Program-made: the position numbers and the translations under genes
Assembly (NCBI GenBank): GCA_008921705.1
Contig: VFFE01007759.1
Location: 102,139 to 166,138, forward strand
Length of the DNA: 64,000 nucleotides
From: Burhinus oedicnemus
Lineage: Eukaryota; Chordata; Aves; Charadriiformes; Burhinidae
Reading direction: 5' to 3'
The notes under the pieces: generated by a model
Database searches by the model: none
What the model was told of the DNA's origin: nothing
The model's input: only the letters and a program-made list of their open reading frames with translations
Part shown: piece by piece, positions 27,301-35,592 of the stretch
Position numbering within the stretch: position 1 is the stretch's first letter
Layout: each line of letters starts with the position of its first letter

Positions 27301-30300
27301 AGTTGCTTGGGTTTTTTTTTCAATTCTGATGAGATCCGTTCTCTGTTTATGCCAGTTCAAAAATTAAAATTTAAATTAATTCTATCAAAGATATGTACAA
27401 AACAAACCTTTAGCATATTTAGCTTAAGCCATAGCTTAATTCTGAAGTCCTCTTAGTCTTGAAATAAAAGAACCCATTCCTATCCACATTCAGCTGGCTT
27501 TTCTCCTTCTGATCAATGTGCATTAAGTGTCTATAGGTTTTGTGCTGTTTTCTTTACGTAACATCCATGTCTGGAACCATTGTTTTTAAAAAAAGTAAAA
27601 TACACACTACCACATATTGCACAAGCACATACCCATCACACATAAAATCCTAATTTGGGCTGTTGCTGTCACATGGAGTTCTGTCAGCTGTAGCAGAGCA
27701 GAATACAAACAGATTAATCCTTTTTATAAGGTCAGCCTAGCTTCGTTATTTGGCCATAAGACAAGACATTGTTTGGAGAACACTGTTACCATTATACAGA
27801 AACTTCAACATTGGCATTTCTAAGGAAAAACAATCTAATTCCAAGGAAGATTCCATCCGCTGCACATACGGGCAGAGTCATGCTTAGTGTTTTGGTTTTG
27901 TAACATGTAAAACTGAATTATAGGCAATAGGTAGAGAAGTTTGCATCTCCCATATATAACTAAGCTTGGGGACTAGACTTGCCAAATTACTCTCTTCTTC
28001 AAAAAGTAACCGAATCTCTAAAGCTTTGGCTTAGACCATAGGTCTTAAAATAATATTACATCTTTATCCTATGAGAAAAGATAAAGTTCTAAAAAACTTA
28101 GATAAAATACTAACACTTTTAGTAATGTTAGCAGGAAAAAAAAATTGCATTTTAAATGCAGATTGCAGTTACACTTACAAAGAAAACAATAAGACCAAGA
28201 CTTTGAAGCTCAAAAATCTCTCAACGTGTTAATAGCGTATTCTGGAAAAAGGGTATTATGGAGAGAAAGTACACGCAGTAACAGCTTCTACAGTTTCCAA
28301 AACTTGGAGTAAGAACGGCATAAAACCTAAGAGTTCCCCCCAAAAAAGAACTTAATGGCAAATAATACAGGGTAAGTAAAAATAAATCAATGGTAAGGCA
28401 CTCTCCCTTTCAGCTGAGTCCTGATGGAAGTGCATTACCACAGGCTAATGTACTTAGTCACATAAAATGGAAAGTAGAGCGTGCAGCTTCATTTTGAAAT
28501 CAATAAAAGCCATATTACAGCAGTAGCATCTGCAGATGAATGTGCTCTGTATTGCATTAGGAGTGATGACTTCGTAATTTTGCCTTTGAAAGCCTGAGAA
28601 AACAATTTGCAAACGAGTCACATACTGGAACTTGTACTTCTACAGATAAATCGCTTCTATGTTTCCTGTAAAAGCTTTTATTCTGGAAGGCTTCATGAAT
28701 TTAAAAATACTTTCAGAGCGGCTCTGCAAATATTTTCTGTCAATGCACTAATGCACTTAACCCTTTTAATTTTTTTCTATTGTTGGTTTGTTGTTGTGGT
28801 TTTGTTTTGTTTTGTTTTTTTCTTAAAGTGAACGGATATCCTGGTTTATAACATCTCCTACAGCTTTTTTCATGGGCTTTACTAGATAACTTTCTAAAAT
28901 CATTATTAAACACATACATTCTGCAACTATAAACAAGGACAAATTTGTTTGTCTCAACTTTGACATTTCTGTAAGCACATCTTGCTTTAATTCTCACTGT
29001 TGATTTTTCTTTGTCATCCTGACTTCTAGCGTTAACATTTAGTTGAGCTTATGTCCATTTTAATGTCCCCTTTAGCATCTTGAAAAATTGCATCCTAGTC
29101 CCTCTTCATCATCTTTTCACCAGTGAGTACAATGTCAGGTTATCTCCATGCTTTCTGTGTAAATTTAATCACCTAGTTTTGCTGCTGCTGCTTTGCACTT
29201 TGCAGCTTTCTTAGATCCTGAGTCCTTCTGTGTAAAAAGGTATCCAAAGTTATCCCCCTCCTTTTTGGAATTTTTTTTTTTGTGTTCATCGTGCCTTGCA
29301 ATTTTCATTGCTTTTTGATCATTGCTATGGTGGTCTGTGTTCTCATTCATTTTACAGTCAGTCTTGAGCTATTGTCCTCCAAAGGCTACTGTCGTACGTT
29401 CAAATTTCACTAAATTAAAACTCCTGAGCCTTTTCTACTGTGCTAACCTGTCTGGACTCTTCTGAATTCCAGATGACTGTTTCTGCTGTGTCTAGTGCTG
29501 TGACTCTTACCTGCTGCACTTGTTCTCCTATTCCTGGCTCAATAACTAGATTTGGGAGACTGTTAATGACCCAACCTTTTCCTAAGTTCACTTAGAACCT
29601 CTGCTAACCAATATTTTTGTTCAGAGTATTTACAGTTGCTCAACTTCCCCTTTCTTCAGCTCTTTATTTGAAAATTCAAATCCCCTCTGACCAACAGCTT
29701 GTTCACTTCTCTCAGGAAAACACTTACAACTAGGTTTAAAATAGAAATACAAGTAAGTTCTTTCAAAGGAGGTCAGTTGGACAACATTTTTCACAAATGC
29801 TATTTGGCAGACTGTGAGATTATACATATAGTGGCAGATAATTTCCTCTAAGAAACTTAACTGCTTTGCTAATTGCAGTTAATCACAGCCACTGTGATCT
29901 TTTTAAATCCCCCAAAAACATGGATGAACCATCTGAAGAGTCCTTACATCTAGAAAATGCATCCTGAATATCTCCTCAATTGCATCTGTGTAGTGCTAAT
30001 ACTAGTATTTAGAGAAATATAATATGTGATACTCTGCATGTTTTCTTTTGTGTGTGTTTTTGTTTGTCTTGCGTTGCTTGCTTCGCTTGTATTGGTGGTT
30101 TACTTTAACTAAGTATGCGTACGTATTTAAAAGAAAATCTGGATATCAGGGTGAAGTATCCCACTTGCCTTCTTTCTCTAGGCCTTGCTACCGGAGCAGC
30201 GAGCAGTGCATGCAGATTCCTACCGGAGGATCGGGCACCTCTGACAGCTTGGCTGCTTATGATCTCATTCCTTACCATGATAAACACACACAAACACACG

Positions 30301-33300
30301 AACTGGCATAAGCNNNNNNNNNNNNNNNNNNNNTGTTCAGTGTGGAAAGAGACTATTTTTCTCAAATGGTACTAATTTTATATGAGATTTGAAGAAAATC
30401 TGGGGTATTTATACTGCATTTTTGTATAAGATGTATAAACTTTTTAACAGGGAAAGATGACATTTTTGATGTAAATGAAAAATAAAATTTTTTTTAAACA
30501 TAATGTCTCTTGTCTTAATAGTATCAATAGTTTCAGCTTTATGAGCAAAAATTAACAAATTTTAGACAAAATATTTGTCTTGGATACTGAGGATTGCCAT
30601 ATCAGGACTTCTGGGAAAGATTTGTAATAAAGGATGTACTTAAGGACAGATACTCAGCTTCTCTTTAGTAGATGTACCTGCACATTTAAGAAAAGAATTT
30701 GCACATTCTACTGCTCTGACCATGCAGTAAAAAGGCAGTGCCAGAAAAGGGAAAATTATTAACACACTTGTTTCTTGGATAATGTTCCTTAGTGTTTTTT
30801 CTTTTGTCTCAAATGACTGGATTAACCTAGATTTTTAATACTTTGAGAGGTTAGCAAAACAACTCTTGAAAGCCTATAATTTTTCTAGTTGGGAGCCATG
30901 AACAGCTGTTTCCTTTGAAAGATATTTTTGCTTCTATCTTTCTAGTGTCCTTAAAGCTAATGCTTGAGCTGGTTTCTCCCACTGAACATGAAATAATTTG
31001 AAGTTAGAATGTTCTCAAATCAACTTTAAGCCAAAAAACAGGATCACAGGTATCGAGACCACTATAATTCTTAGTTTCCACTTAACTACTCACTCAAGGC
31101 TTCTGCAACTAATATGAAGTGTAATAGCCCTGGTTTTGAATTCCCATCAAATTACAAAAGAGAGCGCAAGATAACTTGGCTAGGAAGTCCCCTGCAAGTT
31201 CTGCTTAGTAGTACTTTTTTAATCTGAAAAAATATCCAGTCCAGCAACACTGTAAAACTGCTTTCTGTATGACTCTAATGTAACTTTTTCCATTTTTTTC
31301 ACAAGCTAAGTCGTCATAAAATCCATACATAGACTTAAGGAATTTCTGGTGTTACAACAAATAAAACGTTAGAGTGGAGTTCAGTCAGTCCTCTAAAGGG
31401 GATCTTTCTATAGTGGTTTAGATGAGCAACTAACTACCTGAAACACTCCTCCCTCAGTTTTTCATTTATCCTCCCCCACGTGTGTGAAGAAGGTACTTTG
31501 GTTTTGAAGCTATTCTGTTTTGGGGAGAAGGTTAGTGCTTTCTCAAAGTTAATCTTCTTAGATGACTTCCTAGAATAGAGCAACAAGCCACCATTAAAAC
31601 AAAGAATCCCTTTTCCTGCAGTCAGTGTCTAAAGCTCCCAAATACAAACATGCTTTCTTGTAGTTCTTGGTGTTTCTAATGTATTTGGGAAAATTTCACT
31701 CAAACATTGGTGTAAAGGGTACTCTCATGACGCTGAGTTACTATGGTTTTAGTTAGACTGTCTGTTACCTCACTGAAGGAAAAAGAGCAAAAGCATTTAA
31801 GAGTTACTATTTGGAAACATTAGTTATCAACAAGTACTCAAAAAAAAAAAAAAAAGTAAAAAAAATCAAGTTTGGGACAATAGCATCCTACTTTTTTAGG
31901 ATGTGCCTCAATTTCAAAGGGTCTTTAATGTGGAAGAGTTACACTGTCGAACTAACGTGCCCTTATGACTTCACCTTAACTTTTTTCTAAAATCATTAAG
32001 ATTTTGATTGGTATTTTGTTTCCCACATTCAACAGAAATATGGCAGCATCTAAGAACAAGAAAAAGAAACTACCCAGATCTGACTGTCACCGTCAAGACA
32101 GAACTTAGAATTTTCTATCAATTTTTCTTAGATCTGGTAATCTCAAGTGTAACGCAGACTTGGAAAACTAGTTCAATGCTGTGAGTGTCCTTTAAGTGTT
32201 GCCACAACATTTTGCTTCCATGAATGGTTTATTAATTCAGAAAACTCTTTAAAATAGTCTCAGATGTGGAGAGCCAGCTATTTTCTTAAGCATAAACTGA
32301 AAAAAAGGAGACTGGTGAATGTGAACTGATTTTTGTTAACTGATTCTCACATAAATGTTGCTTTCCAGGGGGGTCATGAGCAGCTTCTAAAAATGATGGA
32401 AGAACGTATGATGGATGTTGAACAGAAACTAAGACTTGTGAAGAGGCTTCTCCAAGATAAAGTAAATCAGCTGAAAGAACAAGTAAGCATTTTTACTCTC
32501 TTCCTCAAATCATCCCTGTTACTTCTGTAAATAACTAAGTGGGCAAAAGCTGCCAAGCCATTCTTGCTTAGAATGAAGTTAAAGGTGCTTTCCTTTTTCT
32601 TTCAATGCTTCTGAGCTAAAGTGCAGCATATTTGCCCACAACTTCCTAAAACTCCAAATTGGGGACTGAATCCACCACTCATTACTTTCCTAAAAGCTAT
32701 GCTTGTTTGGTATGCTGATGCACTTAAAGTCTGGAAACAAACATCAAATTCTAGCCAAGTATCCTAACTGGAAAAGTTCTTTAGAAAGGGAAGAAAAAGA
32801 ATTTCCTGAGGAGTACAGACAGGATTACTGCACAATTACTGATTTCTCAATGACCCCTGCCCCAACACACCCTTAGCTTGACATGGTTTGGGGGTTTTTG
32901 TTCCTGACCTGGTCTGCCTTCTTCAGAAGTCCTCAATAGTGTAGGAAAAGGTGGCTTTTGAACACTTAGACAGGCGTGACACAGGAACAATATCTGTTTT
33001 CTATTGAGGTACAGTCTCCTCTCTCATGCTAAGGAGGTCTCCTGCCAAAGGGCTGTTCCCAAAAGCATGTAGACCAGTGCTAGGCTGTTCTCCCCAATTT
33101 TACAGGAGGAGCTGATGGTCCAAACCTTGGAGGAATTATCTCTGTGGGATCAGTGGGCTGGTGGATCCTCTTGTAAACTAGAGTTATCCTTAGAGGACAA
33201 ATGTTATAAAGCAGTACATGTCAGATAAGATTCATTTGAAGCCCTCTATCATCTGCCTGATCACCTTACAAAGTCTTCCCAGTTTCAAAATATTCATACT

Positions 33301-33699
33301 ATTTATGAAGACTACACAAACATATAGGTTTTTAGCAAAGGAAAATAAGATGAATGGGTGCATTGTCTTCCTTTGATATTTGAATTACAACAAACACATT
33401 CACCTAATTTCCCAGCATTGTTCTTGCTTTTAATTATTTTTTATTTTGCTTTTAATTTGCTGTGTAATTATGTTCTATTCGCAATTCAGCTTTCCAAGAA
33501 CACTAAAGCAGATGCAATGGTCAAGGATCTCTATGTTGAGAATGCACAACTGCTGAAGGCTTTGGAGATGACAGAACAACGGCAGAAAACTGCTGAAAGG
33601 AAAAACTATTTACTAGAAGAAAAAATTGCCAATCTCAATAGAATAGTAAAGAATCTGGCATCCCCATCGTTTAATTCAGCATCTGAGATAAGGTCATAG
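161..33699 (+). CDS. NIN: Ninein, centrosomal coiled-coil protein (5' end missing), 24 coding exons
   Basis: Ninein anchors microtubule minus ends at the subdistal appendages of the mother centriole. Coding exons: 161-307, 1207-1374, 2688-2824, 4227-4367, 4544-4718, 5728-5838, 6639-6728, 8115-8268, 8600-8721, 10928-11454, 12204-14270, 15491-15616, 16265-16334, 17327-17542, 17935-18048, 19145-19267, 19815-19928, 20646-20792, 21913-22092, 22635-22784, 23317-23415, 27059-27250, 32369-32482, 33490-33699. All junctions are GT-AG and phases agree, giving 5,694 nt: 1,897 residues plus TAG. Visible residues 1-120 hold EF-hand-like segments, and the rest is mostly charged heptad-rich coiled coil. The match to mammalian ninein runs nearly end to end, from memory of that protein. 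About 220 N-terminal residues and the start codon lie upstream of the window. No frameshift or premature stop is visible. An alternative last exon exists at 30182. Confidence 0.96.
1207..1374 (+). CDS. NIN: NIN exon b
   Basis: 56 codons, phase 0 at both ends, visible residues 50-105. Ser/Thr-rich start (SGRRTTTPSAMPSTVGF), then the acidic segment ending in GIENSQEILK that leads into the EF-hand of the next exon. The donor is GTAACC at 1375. Confidence 0.95.
2688..2824 (+). CDS. NIN: NIN exon c: canonical EF-hand loop
   Basis: Phase 0 to 2, visible residues 106-150 plus a split Leu. Bases 2694-2729 encode the 12-residue loop DFSLDGKVNLTE, with D-S-D-K-N-E at positions 1, 3, 5, 7, 9 and 12 and Gly at 6, which fits the calcium-binding consensus. 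The donor is GTAAGT at 2825. Splicing at TTGCT|GTAAGT keeps the frame into LERVDQV of the next exon. Confidence 0.95.
4227..4367 (+). CDS. NIN: NIN exon d: start of coiled coil
   Basis: 141 nt, visible residues 151-197 with split codons at both ends. It encodes ERVDQVAREKEKLRSDLEK and then the LKSLMASEVDDHHAAIERRN block typical of ninein. The acceptor is CCCTAG and the donor GTACGG at 4368. Confidence 0.96.
4544..4718 (+). CDS. NIN: NIN exon e: coiled coil
   Basis: 175 nt, visible residues 198-256. Highly conserved KLDEEYKERIAALKNELR run followed by LELEQEIEKLK and NYIRDRLALSLK. Only about 176 nt of intron separates it from the preceding exon, the shortest intron in the visible gene. The donor is GTAACG. 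Confidence 0.96.
5728..5838 (+). CDS. NIN: NIN exon f: coiled coil
   Basis: 37 codons, phase 0 at both ends, visible residues 257-293. It begins ENSRLESELLETGEKL and ends NVLAEK. The acceptor is TTGGTCCAG and the donor GTAAAG. Confidence 0.95.
6639..6728 (+). CDS. NIN: NIN exon g
   Basis: 30 codons, phase 0 at both ends, visible residues 294-323. It encodes FGDLDPSSAEFFLQEERL and ends ERQCR, almost unchanged from mammals. The acceptor is CTCTTTCAG and the donor GTAAGT. Confidence 0.96.
8115..8268 (+). CDS. NIN: NIN exon h
   Basis: 154 nt, phase 0 to 1, visible residues 324-374. It encodes ELQDQVDELHSELEEYRAQG and then a less conserved Ser/Asp-rich linker ending GIEPDQ. The acceptor is CCTCTCAG and the donor GTAAAG at 8269. 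Confidence 0.95.
8600..8721 (+). CDS. NIN: NIN exon i
   Basis: 122 nt, phase 1 to 0, visible residues 375-415. It encodes GLGSEDCNPLNMSIEAEMAI and then EQMKEQHHRDLHHL. The acceptor is TTTTCAAAG and the donor GTAAGC at 8722. Confidence 0.95.
8722..10927. other. NIN intron with one CR1 insertion
   Basis: 2.2-kb intron. The middle third is an antisense CR1 fragment (9395-10170). The flanks show only simple runs, including a G-rich tract near 10498-10510. Confidence 0.8.
9395..10170 (-). mobile_element. CR1 LINE fragment, 3' end, antisense to NIN
   Basis: Read on the minus strand it encodes the end of the CR1 reverse-transcriptase ORF (KAKCKVPHVGQGNPMHKSRL, then [20 protein letters not shown]) and the 3' UTR. 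The plus strand shows the avian CR1 3'-end signature GTTGGAAGGGACCTTAAA near 9419. The coding part is broken by frameshifts beyond about 9900. It is 5' truncated, as most CR1 copies are, and has no poly(A) tail. Confidence 0.92.
10928..11454 (+). CDS. NIN: NIN exon j: long coiled-coil exon
   Basis: 527 nt, phase 0 to 2, visible residues 416-590. It starts VSHYEKQLDETKIHCEK and is almost wholly Glu/Lys/Gln/Leu heptad sequence. The acceptor is TTTTTGTAG and the donor GTGAGT at 11455. Confidence 0.95.
11455..12203. other. NIN intron before the large exon
   Basis: 749 nt, AT-rich towards the acceptor. No repeat or extra exon was recognised. Confidence 0.65.
12204..14270 (+). CDS. NIN: NIN large central exon (2,067 nt)
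   Basis: Visible residues 591-1279, one open frame of 689 codons with the same split phase at both ends. It contains the conserved EEKSQWEFEKDE run near its start and ERLDNEYKQEKEEL, then MAPLGDDGDVLFNLQKVHEQ, an acidic Ser-rich low-homology stretch, and closes with TCTELQQKVDLLR. It corresponds to the large ninein exon that mammals splice alternatively in neural tissue. The acceptor is CCATGTTTAG and the donor GTAACG at 14271. Confidence 0.95.
15491..15616 (+). CDS. NIN: NIN exon l
   Basis: 126 nt, visible residues 1280-1321 with split codons. It encodes CEAEKLREENAILKNEV and then LLNEEGSASSLKLRELNGS, conserved with mammals. The acceptor is TCTGCCACAG and the donor GTAAGA. Confidence 0.94.
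16265..16334 (+). CDS. NIN: NIN exon m (70 nt)
   Basis: Visible residues 1322-1345. Short exon encoding QKIEAVRKEKVAVQKMV and DNLKKQ. The acceptor is TTCCCTTAG and the donor GTATAC at 16335, an acceptable but weaker match. Confidence 0.93.
17327..17542 (+). CDS. NIN: NIN exon n
   Basis: 72 codons, phase 0 at both ends, visible residues 1346-1417. It encodes VADLKTRNQQLDSENTELSQ and continues as coiled coil to EELENSKVK. The acceptor is CCGATTCAG and the donor GTACGG. Confidence 0.94.
17935..18048 (+). CDS. NIN: NIN exon o
   Basis: 38 codons, phase 0 at both ends, visible residues 1418-1455. It encodes SSNMVSSLEMELSKMKVQ and ends LKQELEKIKQ. The acceptor is TTTTTGCAG and the donor GTATGG. 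Confidence 0.94.
19145..19267 (+). CDS. NIN: NIN exon p
   Basis: 41 codons, phase 0 at both ends, visible residues 1456-1496. It encodes LPRCPDLSDLQNEVSSLI followed by KEKEALSEELNRCIDK. The acceptor is TTCCACAG and the donor GTAAGA. Confidence 0.94.
19815..19928 (+). CDS. NIN: NIN exon q
   Basis: 38 codons, phase 0 at both ends, visible residues 1497-1534. It encodes VAKVSCLENAIGSLKQEQ and then a KSWEQQSQTLK run. The acceptor is TTATTTCAG and the donor GTATAA. Confidence 0.94.
20646..20792 (+). CDS. NIN: NIN exon r
   Basis: 49 codons, phase 0 at both ends, visible residues 1535-1583. It encodes the strongly conserved MSRLKSDLRVTQQEKETLKQ and EVMSLHKRLQN. The acceptor is GTTACAG and the donor GTAACG. 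Confidence 0.95.
21913..22092 (+). CDS. NIN: NIN exon s
   Basis: 60 codons, phase 0 at both ends, visible residues 1584-1643. A variable start (VLELAVPSSGPQDQQ) is followed by LHWDELDQLMKQEQQLLRQE. The acceptor, GTCTGTCTTAAG, is weaker than its neighbours. The donor is GTAACC. Confidence 0.93.
22635..22784 (+). CDS. NIN: NIN exon t
   Basis: 50 codons, phase 0 at both ends, visible residues 1644-1693. It encodes IRQLESTILSLKHQKHQSQ and then EQEKLSLKRECEQLQKEL. The acceptor is CCCTTCAG and the donor GTTAGT, a non-consensus +3 T. Confidence 0.93.
23317..23415 (+). CDS. NIN: NIN exon u
   Basis: 33 codons, phase 0 at both ends, visible residues 1694-1726. It encodes ISQMNSLERELETSSENEG and ends VKLDDQLME. 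The acceptor is TTTGATAG and the donor GTACTT. Confidence 0.94.
23416..27058. other. NIN 3.6-kb intron
   Basis: AT-rich, with many stops in all frames. No CR1 fragment, exon or RNA gene was recognised. Confidence 0.65.
27059..27250 (+). CDS. NIN: NIN exon v (last exon shared by both C-terminal forms)
   Basis: 64 codons, phase 0 at both ends, visible residues 1727-1790. A poorly conserved start is followed by MVPKEQFLQLQHQLLQAERR and EELESRPSETNMQQ. The donor at 27251 (GTAAAG) can splice in phase either to the alternative terminal exon at 30182 or to the exon at 32369. Confidence 0.94.
30035..30090 (+). promoter_or_regulatory. Candidate splicing control: TGCATG and CU-rich tract
   Basis: TGCATG at 30035-30040 is the RBFOX binding hexamer. 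It is followed by a U/CU-rich stretch to about 30090, the kind of tract PTB proteins bind, less than 100 nt before the acceptor of the alternative NIN exon. A second TGCATG is inside the exon at 30207-30212. The functional role is inferred from motif placement. Confidence 0.45.
30182..30244 (+). CDS. NIN: NIN alternative terminal exon (alternative C-terminus)
   Basis: After the acceptor TTCTTTCTCTAG (ending 30181), the phase-0 frame reads ALLPEQRAVHADSYRRIGHL and stops at TGA 30242-30244. This matches, from memory, the short alternative C-terminal tail known for some mammalian ninein isoforms. It would replace residues 1791-1897 of the visible long form, losing the final coiled-coil segment. 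No 5' splice site is visible soon after the stop, so a terminal exon with its own 3' UTR is likely, ending near AATAAA at 30481. An internal cassette exon is not fully excluded, because 20 unknown bases follow. Confidence 0.82.
   Translation, partial: ALLPEQRAVHADSYRRIGHL
30314..30333. other. Assembly gap (20 N)
   Basis: Run of exactly 20 N, probably a placeholder of unknown true length. It follows a CA-rich stretch (30286-30300), so a collapsed dinucleotide repeat is possible. It falls in the inferred 3' UTR of the alternative NIN exon. Confidence 0.97.
30481..30486 (+). terminator. Poly(A) signal for the alternative NIN exon
   Basis: AATAAA followed by a T-run and a TGTCTCTTGTCTT stretch about 20-30 nt downstream, the usual arrangement of cleavage signal and U/GU-rich element. 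It lies 237 nt after the alternative stop codon. Confidence 0.55.
32369..32482 (+). CDS. NIN: NIN exon w (long C-terminal form)
   Basis: 38 codons, phase 0 at both ends, visible residues 1791-1828. It encodes GGHEQLLKMMEERMMDVEQK and KLVKRLLQ-like coiled coil ending VNQLKEQ. The acceptor is CTTTCCAG and the donor GTAAGC at 32483. Confidence 0.95.
33490..33699 (+). CDS. NIN: NIN final coding exon (long form)
   Basis: 69 codons plus TAG at 33697-33699, visible residues 1829-1897. It encodes the near-invariant NTKADAMVKDLYVENAQLLK run and ends in a Ser-rich tail, ASEIRS. The acceptor is GCAATTCAG. Confidence 0.96.
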   Translation, partial: LSKNTKADAMVKDLYVENAQLLKALEMTEQRQKTAERKNYLLEEKIANLNRIVKNLASPSFNSASEIRS

Positions 33700-34373
33700 C
33701 AAAGCCATTAAGTCTGCTACAGTCCCATGCACTTTACTGAAATGTTAATATTTCAGCTTTTCACTGTGTTGCCTTTTTGTATTGATGAATTTTAGTTAAC
33801 AGATTCCTCCAAGGAGAGGGCAAAGCTAAATCCCAAACCAGACACTGCCAGAACAGAACTTTTGTTTATTCCCAGACTGGGTTTTTTTGCTAAGTTTTGC
33901 CTAAAAGTAATCTTCACTATATAAAAAAAAAGACACACGTTTTTTCTAGGTTAACTTATTTTGATACTTTGGTTTTAATTTAAAATACAAATTCTGAATT
34001 TACTGTACTGAATCGATTATTCCTACATAGATTGAAGCCAAGGTCTAATGGAAACTTATGTTACTGAATTCAAAACTTTATTTTTGGCTTTCTGGGATAC
34101 TTCATGGTGCAAACCTAGTAATAGTGACAGGTCAGTCTTCAACTCTGTCAGTACAATCGCTGTTGAAAGCAAGACTTTCCTGATATGGCCTGTCCCCTGC
34201 AATCTGATTCTGGTTTCTGTAAAGCAATATGCTTCACGTTATGCATTAGGCTTCTGGGTTATTCTTCATGGCTGTTTCTCTGCAGAGCTCAGAAAAAAGT
34301 TTTCTTAAAACTTCTACTACTGCCTCCAACTAAACGTAACAATATTTCATCTGAAGAAATTTCCTAGCTGGCA

Positions 34374-34379
34374 AATAAA
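34374..34379 (+). terminator. Proximal NIN poly(A) signal
   Basis: AATAAA 675 nt after the NIN stop codon, followed by a T-run at 34389-34395 and TGCTGTACTT. It is the first canonical hexamer downstream. Confidence 0.5.
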
Positions 34380-35557
34380 GACTACTACTTTTTTTTATGC
34401 TGTACTTCCAGACAACTGAAAAATTGTAGAGGCCTTAATTTTTTTGTATGTGGAAATAAGTTATGTTAAACAAAGGAAGTGTCACTAAACAGAAGTGAAG
34501 ATGTAAGTTTTGTTTATATAATTTGTAAATTCAGTAAAGCGGTGGGGTATGTTTATTAAACAACGGGCGGAAGAATGAAGAGGGGGGACTTGAATGATTT
34601 CTTCAGTCAAATCCTGTCACTAGGCCTCACAGACATGGACCTTTACCATTAATGCAGTGTTCAAAACGAACATTATTAAGTGTTCATTTCAAAAATTTCA
34701 AATTTCAAAATGAAATTATCACTCAACCTGAGTGATAATTTGAAAAGGCCTGTCTTTTGTAGTAGGTCCTAGTACAGAATCTAAGTTTGTAATTAATTGT
34801 GAAAAAACATATTCAATGTGAATATGAAGAACTCAGGGAATAACAGCCTAAATTAGCTTCCTTCAACATTCTAAATGTGGATATTAATGTCAATAGATGA
34901 AGATAAATATGCATTCGGAAAAGCAGGATAAACCAAATTGTATTTGGATGATTATTACCTTACTACTCCTAGACCAACATGCAGAAGCACTGCAGTCATG
35001 AAGGTCAAAGAGCATCAAGGTTTGTAATGACAGGTAATACCTCCTATTTCATCAGTCGAGGAGGCTAGGGAAATGCAAGTTTTCTGGGAACACCTTCAAG
35101 ACTGAGACGGGTCTGACACAGAAGCAGCTGAGTAAGAGCTTCCATGCTCAAATGCTTGTATATAACCTGTTGCTGCAAATAGTCTAAATGCCTTGCCTCC
35201 ATCAGACCAGTAAGACGCATTTAAACAATGTAAATAAAACTGGTGAAAGGGGCCATACTGGCAATACTTGAAACTGCACCTCTTTAAATATGCATGGACC
35301 GAGAATGCAGAAGAAGAGGGCGAGATGTTTTGTCTCTGAGATTGCTAGCAAGGTGACAATTCTGACAGCATTTGTAATGAGCCAAAAATCCCCCAGAAAC
35401 TGGGATAATACTGCCTACAAGCTGTGGAGTTATCTATGGAAAATGACTTTCACTCGGTACTGATTAGCATGTGGCTGTAGGGGATGCTGTCTGTGTCCAC
35501 GTGGTTACTTACCAATTTTGGAGGGTTGAGGGACTGAACTAGACATACAGGGTATGA

Positions 35558-35592
35558 CCTCCTCCTCCCTCTCTTCCTCCTCCTCCTCCTCC
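35558..35592. repeat. TCC microsatellite
   Basis: CCTCCTCCTCC, a short CT interruption, then TCC repeated to 35592. Pyrimidine-only on the plus strand for about 35 nt. Confidence 0.85.

Larger units (their letters stand above)
27251..32368. other. NIN 5.1-kb intron holding the alternative terminal exon
   Basis: AT-rich intron between the exons ending at 27250 and starting at 32369. It contains the alternative exon at 30182, its inferred poly(A) signal at 30481, a 20-N gap and an A-rich run near 31840-31866. Nothing else was recognised. Confidence 0.75.

Noticed and set aside
30286..30313. CA-rich stretch before the N gap as a CRISPR-like or tandem array
   Set aside because: Only a few CACACA units are visible; this is an ordinary eukaryotic dinucleotide tract.
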